Below the pieces are notes generated by a model. The model was not told the DNA's origin. It made no database searches and saw only the letters and a program-made list of their open reading frames with translations. Positions 60,454 through 64,000 of a stretch of 64,000 bases of DNA are shown piece by piece (within the stretch, counting starts at the first letter, position 1; each line of letters opens with the position of its first letter). The DNA is from Hedera helix (Eukaryota; Streptophyta; Magnoliopsida; Apiales; Araliaceae), in NCBI GenBank assembly GCA_947179155.2, contig OX359269.1, positions 32,947,017 through 33,011,016 on the forward strand. Direction: 5' to 3'. The translations under genes and the position numbers were made by a program.

Positions 60454-61677
60454 ATGACATCTGAAAATCAGGAAGTTAACTATGGAATGCCCGAAGTCAA
60501 TGTAGCTGAGAATCAAGAGGCCACAAACAATCCTCCAGCCAACTCAGAAAATAATGTTCCTGATAACATGCTGAACGATGGATTCTTTAGGAACTTCATG
60601 CAGTTCATGCAGAATCAAGCAATAGTAAATTCAGTCAACAATAACGGTAGAAACATTGATAATTCAAGGATTGTCACCATTAAACAATTTAAAGAGTTGG
60701 GACCACCTGAGTTTTTTGGGAAGCCTGACCCACTCAAAGCGAAGGCGTGGCTGAAGCAGACGACAAAAATATTTGATGTCATGCGATGTGTACATGATCA
60801 GAAGATGTCATTCACCACTTTTATTTTACAAGGTGAGGCAGACCATTGGTGGGAAGCGGTAAAACGTATCCACCCTTCAGTACTTGAGATGTTTTGGACA
60901 GAATTTCAAGAGCTATTTAACGAAAAGTACTTTTCAGAAAGCATCCGTCATATGAAAGAGGTAGAATTCATTAAGCTAGAGCAGGGAAACATGACAGCTT
61001 CTCAATATGAAGCTAAGTTTGCCGAGTTATCTTGTTTCGCGACCCATTTAGTGGATGACGAAGCACGAATGAGTCGTATGTTTTTGCGAGGTTTGAGACT
61101 CAAAATTCGCCAACACCTTAGCTCTCATAAATTTTGTTTGTATTCAGATGTTGTAGATAGGGCTCAAATGGTGGAACAAGAAAATGAAATATTTCAGCCG
61201 AGAGTCAATGACCAACATAGAGAGAGAAACAACAACAACCACAGTAACGAAAACCACAAAGTAGATAACCAGCACTTCGGCAGTAATCCCACATCGAATA
61301 ACAGAATAGAGGAATCCAGTGGAAACAACTTCAAGAGGAAGAGATTCTATAATGATTACGGAAGGGCACCGACACCAGTTTCAAGGGGAAGAGATCGACC
61401 ACCAGTGAGATGTTATAGGTGTGGTCAGGAGGGTCACATCAGCCCAAACTGTACTCAGCAGTCCAAGTTGTGCTACAGTTGTGGGAAAGAGGGTCATGTT
61501 GCTCGATTTTGTCCTATTACAAAATCAAGTCCAGCTGCAATGATGATACCAAAGGCTAGCGCGGATAAGGGAAAATCTATAGTTCAAGGGAAAGCTTTTG
61601 TTGTGACATCTCAAATAGCACGAAACCCGAATGAGGTGATAACCGGTAAGCTATTCATAAATTCTCATGAAGTCTAG
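60454..61677 (+). CDS. Gag protein of the Tekay-like gypsy element
   Basis: The open frame has 407 residues from ATG 60454. Residues about 75-250 form the retrotransposon gag (capsid) domain, with the conserved QGEADHWWEAV and FNEKYFSESIRHMKEVEFIK. An Asn-rich linker follows. Two CCHC zinc knuckles lie near residues 327 and 346 (CYRCGQEGHISPNC and CYSCGKEGHVARFC), which bind RNA. The frame ends in TAG just before protease sequence in the same frame, so in the active ancestor gag and pol were probably one polyprotein and this stop is a lesion. The gag frame itself is otherwise clean. Confidence 0.85.
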   Translation: MTSENQEVNYGMPEVNVAENQEATNNPPANSENNVPDNMLNDGFFRNFMQFMQNQAIVNSVNNNGRNIDNSRIVTIKQFKELGPPEFFGKPDPLKAKAWLKQTTKIFDVMRCVHDQKMSFTTFILQGEADHWWEAVKRIHPSVLEMFWTEFQELFNEKYFSESIRHMKEVEFIKLEQGNMTASQYEAKFAELSCFATHLVDDEARMSRMFLRGLRLKIRQHLSSHKFCLYSDVVDRAQMVEQENEIFQPRVNDQHRERNNNNHSNENHKVDNQHFGSNPTSNNRIEESSGNNFKRKRFYNDYGRAPTPVSRGRDRPPVRCYRCGQEGHISPNCTQQSKLCYSCGKEGHVARFCPITKSSPAAMMIPKASADKGKSIVQGKAFVVTSQIARNPNEVITGKLFINSHEV

Positions 61678-64000
61678 GCCCTGTTAGATATTGGCTCTAC
61701 CCATTCTTTTATCTCACCTACATGTGCTCAACGATTAAACTTAACTCCTGAAAATGCATGAATTTGATGTGATTTTAGGAATTGATTGGTTGACTACCCA
61801 TCATGCTAAAATTAATTGTTTTCATAAGATTATTAGTTTTCATCTTCCTAATCAACCTGTCATACAAATTCAAGCAACTAAACCATTGAAATCTATAACT
61901 GTTATTTCTAGCCATAAAGTCATTCGTTTATTGAAAAACGGATGTCAAACTTTTTTAGCTCATGTCACTAATTTGAACAAAAACACGTCAAACTTGAATG
62001 ATATTCCCATTATTAATGAGTTTTCTGACGTTTTTCCTGAAGAACTTCCTGGCTTACCCCTAAACCGTGAAATTGAATTCTGTATTGATCTTGAACCTGA
62101 TACTAAGCCCATTTCCAAAGTCCCATACTGAATGGCTCCCATTGAACTTTAAGAGTTAAAAGTCCAACTACAAGAATTGTTGGATACTGGTTTCATTCAT
62201 CCGAGTGCATCACCTTAGGGTGCTCCTGTTCTATTTGTGAAGAAGAAAGACGGGAGTATTAGATTGTGCATTGACTACCGAGAATTGAATCATGTCATCA
62301 TCAAAAATAGGTACCCGTTACCTCGGATTGCTGACATGTTTGATCAATTGCAGGGTGCTCAATATTTCTCAAAGATCGATCTCCGTTCTGGATATCACCA
62401 GTTAAAGGTTAAAGCTGAGGGCATTCCAAAGACTGCTTTCAGAACTCGTTATGGGCATTATGAGTTCTTAGTCATGCCTTTTGGACTAACCAATTCTCCT
62501 GCAGCTTTCATGGACATGATGAACCGAATATTCAAAGAATATTTAAATCATTTTGTGGTTGTCTTTATTGATGACATCCTCATATACTCCAAGAGTCGTG
62601 AGGATCATAAATAACACCTGAGATTGATATCCAAAAGCTTCGCGAAAATAAACTATATGCCAAATTGAAGAAATGTGAGTTCTGACTTGAGGAAATCACG
62701 TTCCTTGGGCATGTAATTTCAAGACAGGGAATATTAGTTGACCCTGCGAAAATTGAAGCAATACTAAATTGGGAACAACCCAAGTTACTAACGGAAGTCC
62801 AAAGCTTTCTGGGCCTAGCTAGTTATTATCGGAGATTCATAGAAGGATTTTCTCGAATCGCCAGTCCATTAACTCAACTTTACTCGGAAAAGCACCAAAT
62901 TCGTATAGAGCGAGGAATGCAAGAAAAGTTTCTAAGAACTCAAGAGGAGACTTGTTTCAGCTCCTGTTTTGATCATATCATCAGGATCAGGAGAATTTGT
63001 TATTTACAACGATGCTTCAGGAAAAGGTCTCGGTTGCGTTCTTATGCAACATGAAAAGGTTATAGCCTATGCCTCTCGACAACTCAAAGATTATGAGAAG
63101 AATTACCCTACTCATGATCTAGAGTTGGCAGCGGTTGTTTTCGCGTTGAAGATCTGGAGACACTACTTGTACGGAGAAAAAGTGGATATCTATACGGATT
63201 ATAAAAGCCTCAAGTATTTTTTTCACTCAGAAGGAACTCAACATGCGACAACGACGTTGGCTTGAACTGTTAAAGGATTACGATCACACCATCCAGTATC
63301 ACCTGGGAAAGGCGAACGTTGTAGTTGACGCTTTGAGCAGAAGATCTTATACGAGTGCAAGTGCACCGCTGACAACACAAAAGCATATTCTGTATGATTT
63401 ACAAAAGATGGAGATAGAGCTAAAGATATCAGGGACCCACTTGAAAATTGCGCACGTGCAAGTAGAAGCTTTAATCGATAAAATTAAAGCTGCTCAAGCT
63501 AATGATCCGGAACTGATGAACATGATAAAGAAAGTACAAGAAGGTGCTATTCCCAAAGCAAGAATCAACGAGAAAGGAATACTTCGAGTCAACTCTCGAC
63601 TCTGTGTTCCTAACGATCCTGAATTGAAACGTAAAATCATGATAGAGGCACGCAACACGCCGTTTGCAATCCACCTAGGAGGTACCAAGATGTATTGTGA
63701 TATTCGACATACATTTTGGTGGAACAATATGAAAAGGGAGATTATAGAGTTTATCTTAAGGTGCTTAACTTGTCAACGTGTCAAGGCAGAGCATCAAATG
63801 CCTAAGGGTCCATTACAACCACTTGAGGTTTCCGAATGGAAGTGGGAACACATCAATATGAACTTCGTAACGGGTCTTCCCAAGGTTTCTCAAGGCTTAG
63901 ATGCAATTTGGGTCATCATAGATAGATTGACCAAATCAGCTCATTTCTTACCTATACGAGAAAACTTTTCACTTGAGCGTCTTGCCGGTATGTACATAAA
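61678..64000 (+). pseudogene. Broken pol (protease, reverse transcriptase, RNase H, integrase) of the Tekay-like element
   Basis: After the TAG at 61675 the protease reads ALLDIGSTHSFIS, where Ser of the usual DSG is Ile. A deletion and frameshift lie at about 61745-61754, then FDVILGIDWL. Reverse transcriptase (62237-62611) has YFSKIDLRSGYHQ and the catalytic FIDDILIYS. In-frame stops occur at 62129, 62150, 62216 and 62612, then a frameshift near 62625 and another stop near 62683. RNase H (about 62990-63220) has NDASGKGLGCVLMQ and TDYKSLKYFF. A frameshift at about 63225 leads into RNase H end and integrase: the zinc-binding H..H..C..C region reads LRCLTCQRVKAEH, and the core has HINMNFVTGLP, where the first catalytic Asp (MDF) is Asn. 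It cannot make a working polymerase or integrase. It continues past the window. Confidence 0.85.

Larger units (their letters stand above)
57569..64000 (+). mobile_element. Decayed Tekay/Del-like Ty3/gypsy retrotransposon, 5' part
   Basis: It reads in order: LTR (57569-60255), tRNA-iMet primer site, gag, protease, reverse transcriptase, RNase H and integrase start. It leaves the window inside the integrase. This domain order and the TGGTATCAGAGC primer site fit Tekay/Del-type chromoviruses; the expected chromodomain would lie to the right. It is inserted in the LTR that starts at 53397. Several stops and frameshifts make it non-functional. Confidence 0.85.

Overview
The window is plant nuclear DNA, almost certainly from a eudicot. 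The evidence is an intron-rich B-class MADS-box gene of the PISTILLATA/GLOBOSA type, plant-specific transposon families (Sirevirus-like Ty1/copia, Athila-like and Tekay/Del-like Ty3/gypsy, CACTA) and very AT-rich intergenic DNA. I cannot name the species. No rRNA, tRNA, CRISPR array or bacterial-type operon was seen.

Layout. 1-8301: 3' part of a Sirevirus-like copia element, with an intact env-like ORF, multiplied polypurine tracts and a 3.1-kb 3' LTR. 9014-15316: copia solo LTR (duplicated target site GACTT) split by a gypsy solo LTR at 9900-14231 (TTAAC). 16456-24651: gypsy solo LTR (GTCAA) split by an Athila-like element at 17520-22050 that has one LTR and an intact gag-protease ORF, yet is flanked by ATTAC on both sides. 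About 25400-27265: 3' part of another gypsy LTR carrying a 5'-truncated LINE. 29719-31824 (minus): complete seven-exon PI/GLO-like gene. 33843-43899 (minus): broken second copy of that gene, from a head-to-tail tandem duplication. Its intron 6 holds a 7.1-kb CACTA element (34667-41781, ATT), and an intron of that element's transposase-type gene holds a Sirevirus solo LTR (36109-39219, CATAC) nearly identical to the LTR at 5164-8301. 48256-49941 (minus): last three exons of an unrecognised conserved-looking gene. 50168-51880: minus-strand gypsy-type solo LTR (TACAC). 53397-64000: gypsy LTR holding a 374-bp CACTA miniature element and a decayed Tekay-like gypsy element (LTR, tRNA-iMet primer site, gag, broken pol) that runs off the window.

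How the parts relate. Only two loci look like host genes: the PI/GLO homologue, probably a floral organ identity factor, and the gene at 48.3-49.9 kb. The rest is nested transposons. Target-site duplications, read by eye at exact boundaries, give the order of many insertions. Five solo LTRs keep perfect 5-bp duplications, so loss by LTR-LTR recombination has been common here. The most unusual points are the single-LTR Athila element with a duplication at its broken end, the dense palindromic ATCGTAGAG/CTCTACGAT motif field of the Sirevirus-like family, the three-level nest inside the PI/GLO pseudogene, and GC-AG introns in both host genes.

Limits: boundaries and splice sites were read by eye without alignment or database search. 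Family names rest on remembered motifs. LTR edges marked approximate may be off by several bases.
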